In this document: positions 1 through 6,679 of the stretch, piece after piece
Position numbering within the stretch: the first letter of the stretch is position 1
Layout of the letters: the number at the start of each line of letters is the position of its first letter
Source of the DNA: DATEMK01 sp035275625
Lineage (GTDB): Bacteria > Bacteroidota > Bacteroidia > AKYH767-A > OLB10
Reading direction: 5' to 3'
NCBI GenBank assembly: GCA_035275625.1
Contig: DATEMK010000301.1
Span: forward strand, 1-9,533
DNA length: 9,533 nucleotides
Notes under the pieces: model-generated
What the model saw: only the letters and a program-made list of their open reading frames with translations
Database searches by the model: none
What the model was told of the DNA's origin: nothing
Program-made: the position numbers and the translations under genes

Positions 1-499
1 TCCTGCAACCCACTGCCAATCCGATAAAAATTCCGGAAAGGACCGGATTTTTTTTTACAAGAAAATAAAAAGCGGTCATGATAAAGCTCAATGCCCACAT
101 ATAATCCATTGCATTGGTTGAATTAATATAAATGACAGGAATAAAAGCAAGGGTGATCCCGGCAGTTATTGCATAACGAAGATTTAACCTGCGGAAAGCG
201 GAAATAAAAAATCCAATCCCGGCAGTGCTGATCAATGCGGTAAGTAAATTAAAAATAAAAGCTCCTTTATCCCAGGTCAGTGAATAAATGAACTCCTGCA
301 AAGGATGACCCGGAAGGCGGGAGGCTTCATAAGCACCGCTCAGCGCAATATTTTTTGCAATGAGCGCTAACCCCCAGGCATCTTCTTCGGAACCATAACC
401 ATTATCTAAAAACGGAAGACGTGATAAAAATATAATCAATAAAATAAACCATTGATTCAGGTTTTCTTTCTTATCAACATAACCGTCAGGCTGTATCAC
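1..499 (-). CDS. Multi-pass membrane protein, probable GT-C (ArnT/PMT-like) glycosyltransferase, 5' part only
   Basis: This is an open frame of 166 codons that starts at a GTG (499-497) and runs off the left edge. The start lies 10 bp after the stop of the upstream protease gene, and no ATG is available before the conserved-looking region. The product has a first hydrophobic segment at about residues 17-31. A polar loop follows with acidic residues E38, E39 and D40 and the stretch SRLPGHPLQE (60-69). Further membrane segments lie at about 80-101, 110-127 and 133-149. An acidic first extracytoplasmic loop followed by an SR-x-PG-x-P-type motif is typical of GT-C glycosyltransferases (PMT/ArnT, GT39/GT83-like), which transfer sugars from polyprenyl-phosphate carriers outside the inner membrane. 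The family call is from motif memory, and the substrate cannot be inferred. It could instead be an uncharacterised polytopic protein. Tight spacing suggests it is co-transcribed with the protease and deaminase genes. Confidence 0.7.
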   Translation of the reverse strand, partial: MIQPDGYVDKKENLNQWFILLIIFLSRLPFLDNGYGSEEDAWGLALIAKNIALSGAYEASRLPGHPLQEFIYSLTWDKGAFIFNLLTALISTAGIGFFISAFRRLNLRYAITAGITLAFIPVIYINSTNAMDYMWALSFIMTAFYFLVKKNPVLSGIFIGLAVGCR

Positions 500-509
500 T
501 AAAAAAGAG

Positions 510-2129
510 TTATTGATTTATTATTTCAAGAGCCTTAATAAAGGTATTATCCGCTTCGTTTATGACAGGAAAAAATCCATTGTTTCCAAAAACCTGCCGT
601 GCAATGAATGCTTTCAGCTGAAGCTTTATTTGTTTTCCGGATTTTTTTATTCCGGCTTCATTTTTTTTCACGCCTTGTTTTTCAGCATATAAAATAAATT
701 CATCAAATAATTGGTCGCTGATCTGAAATTGATCATGATAAGATTTAAAGTCTTTGTACTGTTTCAGCGAACTTCGGTTCTTGTCAACATAATCATAAGC
801 AAACTGGCTGATAAGATTGGAACGGAAAAGATCATTGCCGTAATCTGAATTTTCAGAAGTGTCTAATGGAACAAAAACATCGGGTTTAATTCCGCCACCA
901 CCATAAACAATTTTTCCTCCGGGAGTCGTATATTTTACCGTATCCGCTTCTTTTATGCTGTCGGCATTTTCAAACTCTCCATTTTTGAAACGCTCATCCA
1001 CTTCATGCTGGTATTCTTCGTAACCTCCCTTGTAGGATTTTTGAATGGAGCGCCCGGTAGGTGTATAATAACGTGCTATGGTGAGCCTGAGCGCAGAACC
1101 ATCGGGGAAAATAGTTTGCTCCTGCACCAGTCCTTTTCCGAAAGAACGCCTTCCGACAATGGTGGCGCGGTCCCAGTCCTGCAATGCCCCTGCAAGGATT
1201 TCCGCAGCTGACGCTGAACCCTGGTCAATCATAACAACTACTTTGCCTGTTTCAAAATTTCCTTCTTTGGTTGCTTCGTAAACAGTTTTAGGCCTGGATT
1301 TTCCCTGTGTGTAAACAATTAATTTTTTATCAGGCAAAAATTCATCTGCTAATTTTGTTGCCGCATCAAGATAGCCTCCGGGATTGCCGCGTAAATCGAG
1401 AATGAGCTGTGTCATTCCCTGCTTTTTTAGCTTGCTTAATGCATTCATAAATTCGGGTTCAAAAGTTGTGGCGGCAAACCGGTTTACTTTCATATAACCT
1501 GTTTTGGCATCCACCATATAAAAAACATCCACACTGTAAATAGGAATTTTCCCCCTGGTAATATTAAAATCAATTAGCCCGGGTTGTGTTCTTCTTAAAA
1601 CCGAAATTTTAACTTTTGTTCCACCGGGTCCGCGCAGTTTTTGAAATACATCATTGTTTGTAATGCCGATGCCCGCCACATTTTTTCCATCCACCTTTAC
1701 AATCCTGTCCCCCGGCTGAATTCCTACCATGTCAGAGGGGCCACCGGAAATGGTTGTTACCACCATAATAGTGTCCTGCTGAATGTGAAACTCCACACCA
1801 ATTCCTTCAAAATTTCCTTCCAGCGGTTCATTTGCTGCCTGTAAATTTTCTTCAGGAATATAGGCAGAATGCGGATCAAGGTTTTGCAGCATTTGCTCAA
1901 TCGAAATGTCCACCAGGTTTTTTTGATTTACAGTATCCACATATTCGTTTTGTATATAATTCAGCACGTCCGAAAGTTTATTGGACTGGTTTGCCTTGGA
2001 TGAAAAAAAAGTGCGGCTTGGAACAAACGAAACGTTCATGCGGCTTCCTATGAATATTCCTGCAGCAAGAACTACGGCAAGGATTAATGGAAGATATTTA
2101 TAAAGACTTCTTTTGTTTTCTGATTCCAT
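510..2129 (-). CDS. ctpA: C-terminal processing protease, S41 family, with PDZ domain (CtpA/Prc-like)
   Basis: The 539-residue product is a periplasmic serine protease anchored to the inner membrane. It would trim or degrade substrates by recognising their C-termini. Residues 13-28 form an uncleaved signal-anchor. The PDZ domain spans about 105-190 (GIGVEF at 109-114, then the GIQPGD turn at 136-141). The S41 core spans about 205-425, with LDLRGNPGG at 244-252. Aligning the GSASAAE motif (304-310) with E. coli Prc gives S307 as nucleophile, K332 (in FGKG) as general base and D318 as the third conserved residue, so the enzyme looks intact. A tail of about 110 residues follows the core and is charged towards its end, as expected for Bacteroidota members of about 540 residues. 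The ATG start lies 20 bp after the deaminase stop. The gene reads as the middle member of a minus-strand operon. The physiological substrate is unknown. Confidence 0.95.
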   Translation of the reverse strand: MESENKRSLYKYLPLILAVVLAAGIFIGSRMNVSFVPSRTFFSSKANQSNKLSDVLNYIQNEYVDTVNQKNLVDISIEQMLQNLDPHSAYIPEENLQAANEPLEGNFEGIGVEFHIQQDTIMVVTTISGGPSDMVGIQPGDRIVKVDGKNVAGIGITNNDVFQKLRGPGGTKVKISVLRRTQPGLIDFNITRGKIPIYSVDVFYMVDAKTGYMKVNRFAATTFEPEFMNALSKLKKQGMTQLILDLRGNPGGYLDAATKLADEFLPDKKLIVYTQGKSRPKTVYEATKEGNFETGKVVVMIDQGSASAAEILAGALQDWDRATIVGRRSFGKGLVQEQTIFPDGSALRLTIARYYTPTGRSIQKSYKGGYEEYQHEVDERFKNGEFENADSIKEADTVKYTTPGGKIVYGGGGIKPDVFVPLDTSENSDYGNDLFRSNLISQFAYDYVDKNRSSLKQYKDFKSYHDQFQISDQLFDEFILYAEKQGVKKNEAGIKKSGKQIKLQLKAFIARQVFGNNGFFPVINEADNTFIKALEIINQ

Positions 2130-2148
2130 AAATAATTGAAAATTATTT
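2130..2148. repeat. Perfect AT-only inverted repeat just before the ctpA start
   Basis: The arms AAATAATT (2130-2137) and AATTATTT (2141-2148) are exact reverse complements separated by GAA. They fill almost the whole 20-bp gap between the deaminase stop and the ctpA ATG. As RNA this would be a weak 8-bp A-U hairpin over the ribosome-binding area. It may be chance in AT-rich spacer DNA. Confidence 0.4.
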
Positions 2149-2149
2149 T

Positions 2150-2629
2150 TTACTGTTTTTCAACAGAAAAGATTTTGGGCGTGAATTGCTCCACCGTTAC
2201 ACCAAAATTTCTCAAAAAGTCAACGCCTTCATCCACATCAATATTTTTATACCCGGAATAAGATTTCAAATACAGTACTTTTTTTATTCCAGTAGTGTAT
2301 ATAACTCTTGCACAGGCAAGACATGGCGATAACGTAACATAAAGAGTCGCTCCTTCAATGGTTACCTTGCTTTTGGCGGCATAAAGAATTGCATTTTCTT
2401 CAGCATGGATAGCGAGTGAGCAGCCTCCCTTGCGATCACGCGGACAACCTGTTAATGCCCATTCTTCATCACAGTTATGGGTGCCAGCAGGCGGACCGTT
2501 ATAACCCAGCGAAATAATGCGCGTATCCTGGGTAAGCACTGCCCCCACTTTTATTTTTACACAATGAGACTTTTGCGCAAGATTTTGCGCAAGTTCCATG
2601 TAAATATCATCAAAGCTTATCCTCGACAT
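2150..2629 (-). CDS. Deoxycytidylate (dCMP) deaminase family protein (ComEB-like)
   Basis: The 159-residue cytosolic zinc deaminase is predicted to convert dCMP to dUMP, feeding thymidylate synthesis. The zinc site is visible as H75-A-E77 (E77 the proton shuttle) and P102-C103-x-x-C106. The segment GYNGPPAG (42-49), the cysteines C53, C62 and C70, and the LYVT stretch before the PCxxC match the dCMP deaminase branch rather than cytidine deaminase or tRNA adenosine deaminase. The frame remains open upstream to a TTG at 2650, but I chose the ATG at 2629. The TTG falls inside a TATCTTTG promoter-like element, while the ATG has an A-rich upstream stretch typical of this phylum. The stop is 20 bp before ctpA, so the deaminase probably heads the minus-strand transcript. 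No metabolic link between the deaminase and the protease is apparent. Confidence 0.92.
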   Translation of the reverse strand: MSRISFDDIYMELAQNLAQKSHCVKIKVGAVLTQDTRIISLGYNGPPAGTHNCDEEWALTGCPRDRKGGCSLAIHAEENAILYAAKSKVTIEGATLYVTLSPCLACARVIYTTGIKKVLYLKSYSGYKNIDVDEGVDFLRNFGVTVEQFTPKIFSVEKQ

Positions 2630-2647
2630 TTTCTTTTTGAAAGTGAG

Positions 2648-2655
2648 CAAAGATA
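2648..2655 (-). promoter_or_regulatory. Candidate -7 promoter element for the dCMP deaminase-ctpA transcript
   Basis: Read on the minus strand, 2655 to 2648 is TATCTTTG, an exact match to the Bacteroidota primary-sigma -7 consensus TAnnTTTG. The expected start of transcription, a few bases downstream, leaves a leader of only about 15 nt before the ATG at 2629. I see no TTTG-type -33 element at the usual 19-21 nt spacing, so the call rests on the -7 box and its position. Confidence 0.55.
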
Positions 2656-2696
2656 AGGAATGAAAATCTCCATGTTTTGAGAATCAACACTTCATA

Positions 2697-2728
2697 TTTG
2701 CGTTATATTGCCTAATATCGTATCTTCG
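2697..2728 (+). promoter_or_regulatory. Candidate promoter of the cysC-cysD-cysN-cysQ operon
   Basis: TTTG at 2697-2700 is followed after 20 nt by TATCTTCG at 2721-2728, one mismatch from the Bacteroidota -7 consensus TAnnTTTG. Element order and spacing both fit the phylum's housekeeping promoter. Transcription would begin near 2733-2736, giving a leader of about 95 nt before the cysC ATG. The weaker -7 match and the surrounding inverted repeat suggest regulated rather than constitutive use. Confidence 0.55.
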
Positions 2729-2737
2729 CGCGATATT
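2714..2737. promoter_or_regulatory. Inverted repeat flanking the -7 box: candidate operator
   Basis: The arms AATATCG (2714-2720) and CGATATT (2731-2737) are perfect reverse complements separated by exactly 10 nt. That spacer contains the predicted -7 element. A dimeric regulator bound here would cover the -7 region and the start point, as a repressor would. No regulator gene is in the window, and the motif is not one I recognise. Confidence 0.4.
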
Positions 2738-2740
2738 TCA

Positions 2741-2774
2741 AAAACCCGTGTTCCCCGATAAAACACAGGGTTTT
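2741..2774 (+). promoter_or_regulatory. Stem-loop in the predicted cysC mRNA leader
   Basis: The left arm AAAACCCGTGTT (2741-2752) pairs with AACAC-A-GGGTTTT (2762-2774), giving 12 base pairs with one bulged A around a 9-nt loop. It begins only a few bases after the predicted transcription start. Flanking genes diverge from this region, so no gene ends here and the hairpin is not an ordinary end-of-operon terminator. The run of U in the right arm makes attenuation possible; a 5' stabilising stem is the alternative. It does not match a riboswitch class I know. Confidence 0.5.
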
Positions 2775-2828
2775 CAATCTGTTTTAATTATGGCATGTTA
2801 TCTTAACCTGTAATCCTTTTTTAAAGTT

Positions 2829-3422
2829 ATGGATACAAAAAATATCATCCGGCAGGATTATAAAATTTCAAAAAAGGATCGTGTGCGTTTGAACGGCCAT
2901 AAACCGCTTATTGTCTGGTTTACAGGCTTATCAGGTTCGGGAAAGAGTACGCTTGCTGGCCAGGTAGAGGAACATTTATACGAAATGGGCGTAAGAACGT
3001 ACCTTCTGGATGGAGATAACATTCGTCATGGATTGAATAATAATGTTGATTTCAGCGAGGAAGGCAGAAAAGAAAATATCAGGAGGATTGGAGAAGTTGC
3101 AAAACTGTTTGCTGATGCTGGGATAGTAGTGCTGACCGCTTTCATATCCCCGTTCAGGGCTGACCGTGACCAGGTGCGTTTTTTGGTTGAAACTGGTGAA
3201 TTTACAGAAATTTTCGTAAATTGCCCAATCGAAATTTGCGAACAGCGCGATGTCAAGGGGCTTTATAAAAAAGCGAGAGCAGGGGAGATTAGTGATTTTA
3301 CCGGAATCAGTTCACCATTTGAAAATCCTGTCAAACCTGAAATGGAAATAAAAACGGATGTGATGAGTGTTGAAGAATCTGTGGATGCGATTGTAAAATA
3401 TATAACAAAGAAAATAAAATAA
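2829..3422 (+). CDS. cysC: Adenylylsulfate (APS) kinase
   Basis: The 197-residue cytosolic kinase phosphorylates APS at the 3' position with ATP to give PAPS, the activated sulfate donor. The P-loop GLSGSGKST is at residues 33-41 and the APS-binding DGDNIRHGLN at 61-70. FISPFR is at 105-110, where S107 matches the serine known to be phosphorylated in E. coli CysC. The lid-region stretch from KGLYKKAR (143-150) to DFTGI (156-160) follows. Length and motifs are those of a complete stand-alone enzyme, not a CysN-CysC fusion. It is the first gene of the plus-strand set and lies behind the candidate promoter, operator-like repeat and leader hairpin. No other start competes with this ATG. A 105-bp spacer separates it from cysD. 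Confidence 0.97.
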   Translation: MDTKNIIRQDYKISKKDRVRLNGHKPLIVWFTGLSGSGKSTLAGQVEEHLYEMGVRTYLLDGDNIRHGLNNNVDFSEEGRKENIRRIGEVAKLFADAGIVVLTAFISPFRADRDQVRFLVETGEFTEIFVNCPIEICEQRDVKGLYKKARAGEISDFTGISSPFENPVKPEMEIKTDVMSVEESVDAIVKYITKKIK

Positions 3423-3471
3423 AATAAAAATGAAATGATGGATCAGAGGAAAAATGAAAATAACCATTCAG

Positions 3472-3492
3472 GATTCCAGCTTCAAGATTCCG
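3472..3492 (+). repeat. Degenerate tandem 7-bp repeat in the cysC-cysD spacer
   Basis: Three consecutive heptamers read GATTCCA, GCTTCAA and GATTCCG; the first and third differ at one base. They lie 36 bp before the cysD start. The same spacer opens with an AAAAT-rich stretch overlapping the cysC stop (3411-3431). The 105-bp spacer holds no convincing gene. Confidence 0.4.
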
Positions 3493-3527
3493 GCATTTTA
3501 ATATGAATTAATAAAACCAAAAAACTT

Positions 3528-4433
3528 ATGTTCTACTATCACTTAAATCACTTAAAAGAATTAGAAGCTGAAGCCATTTTTATAATCCGGGAAGCCGCTG
3601 CTTCATTTGAGCGCCCCGCCCTATTATTCTCAGGAGGAAAAGATTCCATTGTCATGACACATCTTGCGCGCAAAGCTTTCTGGCCCGCAAAAATTCCTTT
3701 TCCCCTTTTACATATTGATACAGGGCATAATTTTCCCGAAACACTGGAGTTTCGTGATAATCTTATGAAAAAAATAGGAGCCAATTTAATTGTAAGACTG
3801 GTTCAGGATTCAATTGATAAAGGAAGAGCTAAAGAAGAAAAAGGCCTTAATGCAAGCCGCAATGTTTTGCAAACGGTAACACTTTTGGATGCTATAGAAG
3901 AATTAAAAATTGATGCCGCTTTTGGCGGAGCAAGGCGTGACGAAGAAAAAGCAAGAGCAAAAGAACGTTTCTTTTCTCACCGTGATGAATTCGGGCAATG
4001 GGATCCTAAAAACCAGCGCCCTGAACTTTGGTACAGTTTCAACGCAAGAAAACATATAGGTGAACATTTCCGCATTTTCCCTCTCAGCAATTGGACAGAG
4101 ATGGACGTCTGGCAATATCTTGCATTAGAAAATCTTGATATTCCTGAAATTTATTTTTCGCATGAACGTGATTGCATCCAAAGAGACGGAATGATCCTCG
4201 CAGCATCTGACCATATTACGGTGCGTGAAAATGAACGAATCGAAAGAATGAAAGTACGCTACCGGACGGTGGGCGATATGACTTGCACAGGCGCTGTGCT
4301 TTCCCCGGCTTCGAATATCCAGGAAATTATTGTTGAAGTCGCCACCAGCCGTACCACAGAAAGAGGAACCCGGTCTGATGACAAGCGTTCTGAAACTGCG
4401 ATGGAAGACAGAAAAAAGGCAGGTTACTTTTAA
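3528..4433 (+). CDS. cysD: Sulfate adenylyltransferase subunit 2 (ATP sulfurylase, PP-loop subunit)
   Basis: The 301-residue catalytic subunit of heterodimeric ATP sulfurylase makes APS and pyrophosphate from sulfate and ATP, driven by GTP hydrolysis on CysN. The PP-loop SGGKDS is at residues 35-40, followed by HIDTGHNFPET (62-72). The conserved GGARRDEEKARAKER (133-147) comes next, and WDPKNQRPELW (158-168 region) after it. The C-terminal segment TERGTRSDD (268-276) and the GYF end (299-301) are also characteristic. Length is normal for the family. The ATG start fits the N-terminal YHLNHLKELEAEAI helix that opens this family. It lies between cysC and cysN in the same orientation. The spacers on both sides, 105 and 94 bp, are unusually long for a tightly packed operon and carry short tandem repeats. 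Confidence 0.97.
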   Translation: MFYYHLNHLKELEAEAIFIIREAAASFERPALLFSGGKDSIVMTHLARKAFWPAKIPFPLLHIDTGHNFPETLEFRDNLMKKIGANLIVRLVQDSIDKGRAKEEKGLNASRNVLQTVTLLDAIEELKIDAAFGGARRDEEKARAKERFFSHRDEFGQWDPKNQRPELWYSFNARKHIGEHFRIFPLSNWTEMDVWQYLALENLDIPEIYFSHERDCIQRDGMILAASDHITVRENERIERMKVRYRTVGDMTCTGAVLSPASNIQEIIVEVATSRTTERGTRSDDKRSETAMEDRKKAGYF

Positions 4434-4485
4434 TAGCTACCAGTCGCAGTTCGGAGTAAAAACGTAAGACAATACTTAAAACTTC

Positions 4486-4502
4486 TCCCTCTTGAGGAGG
4501 GA
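4486..4502 (+). repeat. Small hairpin with SD-like arm in the cysD-cysN spacer
   Basis: TCCCTC (4486-4491) pairs with GAGGGA (4497-4502) around the 5-nt loop TTGAG. The right side reads GAGGAGGGA, which resembles a strong Shine-Dalgarno sequence, but it ends 25 bp before the cysN ATG, too far to serve that start. A TTG that could extend cysN (4492) falls in the loop, which argues against that start. A weak RNA hairpin or processing site is possible. Confidence 0.3.
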
Positions 4503-4523
4503 CCAAACTCCAAACTCTAAACT
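4503..4523 (+). repeat. Tandem 7-bp repeat upstream of cysN
   Basis: The heptamers CCAAACT, CCAAACT and CTAAACT follow one another without gaps, ending 4 bp before the cysN ATG. The period matches the three-heptamer run in the cysC-cysD spacer although the unit sequence differs. Confidence 0.5.
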
Positions 4524-4527
4524 AAGA

Positions 4528-5808
4528 ATGCCACACACAATTAAATATACAGATATGGAATTATTAAGATTTACAACAGCAGGAAGCGTGGATGATGGGA
4601 AAAGCACTTTAATCGGAAGATTATTATACGACAGCAAGTCAATTTTTGAAGACCAGCTGGAGGCTGTTCACAAAACAAGCAAGCAAAGAGGGTTCGAGCA
4701 TGTTGATCTTTCCTTATTAACTGACGGATTAAAAGCTGAACGCGAACAGGGAATAACCATTGATGTTGCCTACCGTTATTTTTCAACACCCAAAAGAAAA
4801 TTTATTATAGCCGACACGCCCGGCCATATTCAATACACCCGCAACATGGTTACAGGGGCTTCTTCTGCCAACCTTGCGCTCATTCTTATTGATGCCCGCA
4901 AGGGAGTGCTGGAACAAACCAACCGTCATTCGTTTATTGCATCCCTGCTTGGGATTCCGCATATTATTGTTTGCATAAATAAAATGGACCTTGTGGATTA
5001 CGACCAGGATGTTTATGAAGATGTAATGCGTGAATACAAAAAGCTGGCTTCAAAATTAGAAGTCAAGGATGTTCATTTCATTCCGATCAGCGCTTTGAAA
5101 GGAGATAATGTTGTTAAGAAATCTGAAAACACTCCCTGGTATGATGGACCTACATTAATGTACCTTCTCGAAAACATTCACATCAGCAGCGATGATAACC
5201 ATATTGATTGCCGTTTCCCGGTGCAATACGTAATTCGCCCCCAGGCGCAGGAATATCATGATTACAGGGGATACGCAGGACGCATTGCAGGAGGCATTTT
5301 CAAACCCGGTGATGAAGTGAAAATTCTGCCTTCAGGATTCAATGCAAAAATAAACTCCATTGATTTTATGGAGATGGACAAAACTGTTTCGAAAGAGGAA
5401 ACGTTTCCACCTATGTCAGTCACCATGACGCTGGATACTGACATTGATATCAGCCGCGGAGATATGATTGTGAGAGAAAATAATGTTCCGAATATTGGAC
5501 AGGATATTGAAATGATGGTTTGCTGGATGAATGAAAAGAAACTGCAAATGGGAGGGAAATATGCTATTAAGCATACAACAAGGGATGCACGGTGCGTGAT
5601 AAAAGATATCCGGTATAAAGTGGACATCAATACGCTTCACAGGTTAGAAGACAATAAAGAAATTGGCATGAATGATATCGGGAGGATTCACATTCGCACT
5701 ACCGTACCGTTATTTTATGACAGCTATCGAAAAAACCGCATAACCGGAAGCATCATCATCATTGATGAAGGCACTAATGAAACGCTGGGTGCAGGAATGA
5801 TCATCTGA
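4528..5808 (+). CDS. cysN: Sulfate adenylyltransferase subunit 1 (GTPase subunit of ATP sulfurylase)
   Basis: The 426-residue EF-Tu-like GTPase pairs with CysD and couples GTP hydrolysis to APS formation. GTP-binding motifs in order are GSVDDGKST (19-27), the switch region EREQGITIDVAY (71-82), DTPGH (96-100), NKMD (151-154) and SAL (188-190). Two beta-barrel domains follow, as in other CysN proteins. There is no C-terminal APS kinase domain, which agrees with the separate cysC. I chose the ATG at 4528. A TTG at 4492 would add twelve residues encoded by hairpin and repeat DNA, which is unlikely. An ATG at 4555, directly before MELLRFTTAGSVDD, is a reasonable alternative giving 417 residues. 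cysQ starts 25 bp after the stop. Confidence 0.96.
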   Translation: MPHTIKYTDMELLRFTTAGSVDDGKSTLIGRLLYDSKSIFEDQLEAVHKTSKQRGFEHVDLSLLTDGLKAEREQGITIDVAYRYFSTPKRKFIIADTPGHIQYTRNMVTGASSANLALILIDARKGVLEQTNRHSFIASLLGIPHIIVCINKMDLVDYDQDVYEDVMREYKKLASKLEVKDVHFIPISALKGDNVVKKSENTPWYDGPTLMYLLENIHISSDDNHIDCRFPVQYVIRPQAQEYHDYRGYAGRIAGGIFKPGDEVKILPSGFNAKINSIDFMEMDKTVSKEETFPPMSVTMTLDTDIDISRGDMIVRENNVPNIGQDIEMMVCWMNEKKLQMGGKYAIKHTTRDARCVIKDIRYKVDINTLHRLEDNKEIGMNDIGRIHIRTTVPLFYDSYRKNRITGSIIIIDEGTNETLGAGMII

Positions 5809-5833
5809 AACTTTTTATGAAAATAGCTTCCAT

Positions 5834-6652
5834 ATGAACGAATATACATCCTATTTAACCGTTGCTGTAAGAGCAGCTATACTTGCGGGAAAGGAAATAC
5901 TTAGTGTTTACCAGGGTGAAACAGAAGTTGAATTAAAAAGCGACAAATCACCACTGACCATTGCAGATAAGCTTTCTCATCAGAAAATTTCAGAAGGATT
6001 ACTGACGACCGGGTTACCCGTACTAAGCGAAGAAGGAAAGTCAATTGATTTTAATGAACGCAAAAACTGGAAATTATTCTGGATGGTGGATCCGTTAGAC
6101 GGAACAAAAGAATTTATCAAAAAGAATGGCGAGTTTACTGTAAACATTGCTTTGATAAAAGACGGCATTCCTGTTTTGGGAGTAGTGTATGCGCCTGTTT
6201 TAAACATGCTCTATTATGGCGCTGAAAATTTTGGCAGTTATAAATGTACCAATTCAATTTCTGAATTACTGTCCATTACCGTGGAAAATGATTTTATAAA
6301 TTCACTGGTAAAAAAATCTTTTGTTCTTCCTCTCGATAACATAAACCGGGCGTTTACCATAGTGGCAAGCCGTTCTCATCTTACTCCTGAAACAGAAACT
6401 TTTATTAATGAACTGAAAGCAAAACACGGTACGGTTGATTTTATTTCAAAGGGCAGCTCATTAAAAATATGCCTGGTTACGGAAGGCGCTGCAGACATTT
6501 ACCCGCGCCTGGCCCCGACAATGGAATGGGACACTGCCGCAGGACAGGCCGTTGCATTGTATGCAGGAAAATCAGTGAAGCTTTTTAAGAATAATGAAGC
6601 CATGAAATACAACAAAGAAAATTTACTGAATGAATGGTTTGTTGTGAGCTGA
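5834..6652 (+). CDS. cysQ: 3'(2'),5'-bisphosphate nucleotidase (PAP phosphatase)
   Basis: The 272-residue member of the inositol monophosphatase-like Mg-dependent phosphatases hydrolyses 3'-phosphoadenosine 5'-phosphate (PAP) to AMP and phosphate. PAP is left whenever PAPS donates its sulfate and it inhibits sulfotransferases. Metal-site motifs are LSEEG (64-68, E67), DPLDGTKEF (86-94, with D86 and D89) and WDTAAGQA (232-239, D233). EFTVNIALI (100-108) is a further family signature. Length is typical. The enzyme is expected at the cytosolic face of the inner membrane. Its place between the APS/PAPS genes and the sulfotransferases fits PAP removal during sulfation. Start codon ATG lies 25 bp after cysN and no better start is visible. 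Confidence 0.95.
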   Translation: MNEYTSYLTVAVRAAILAGKEILSVYQGETEVELKSDKSPLTIADKLSHQKISEGLLTTGLPVLSEEGKSIDFNERKNWKLFWMVDPLDGTKEFIKKNGEFTVNIALIKDGIPVLGVVYAPVLNMLYYGAENFGSYKCTNSISELLSITVENDFINSLVKKSFVLPLDNINRAFTIVASRSHLTPETETFINELKAKHGTVDFISKGSSLKICLVTEGAADIYPRLAPTMEWDTAAGQAVALYAGKSVKLFKNNEAMKYNKENLLNEWFVVS

Positions 6653-6679
6653 TTGCAGCAAAACATTTTTAATGATTTC

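Noticed and set aside
2630..2650. Upstream TTG start for the dCMP deaminase, adding seven residues
   Set aside because: The TTG lies inside the exact TATCTTTG promoter element, the added residues are not family-like, and an ATG with A-rich upstream context follows at 2629.
2630..2828. Known sulfur-related riboswitch (SAM type) in the cysC leader
   Set aside because: Only one strong hairpin is present and the multi-stem core of SAM riboswitches is not visible; a covariance-model scan would settle it.
3435..3506. A 23-codon ORF in the cysC-cysD spacer (starts MMDQRKNE)
   Set aside because: It is translated largely from the heptamer-repeat DNA, has no recognisable domain and no start signal, and its end is unrelated to cysD.
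4492..4527. Upstream TTG start for cysN, adding twelve residues
   Set aside because: The extension would be translated from a hairpin loop and tandem heptamers, and the CysN family start is met by the ATG at 4528 or 4555.
5262..5640. Antisense open frames opposite cysN
   Set aside because: They lie wholly inside a well-conserved gene on the other strand and their translations show no domain; they are shadows of its codon pattern.
6653..6679. TTG start for the flippase directly abutting the cysQ stop
   Set aside because: Possible, but an ATG in frame nine codons later gives a normal N-terminus; the TTG cannot be excluded.
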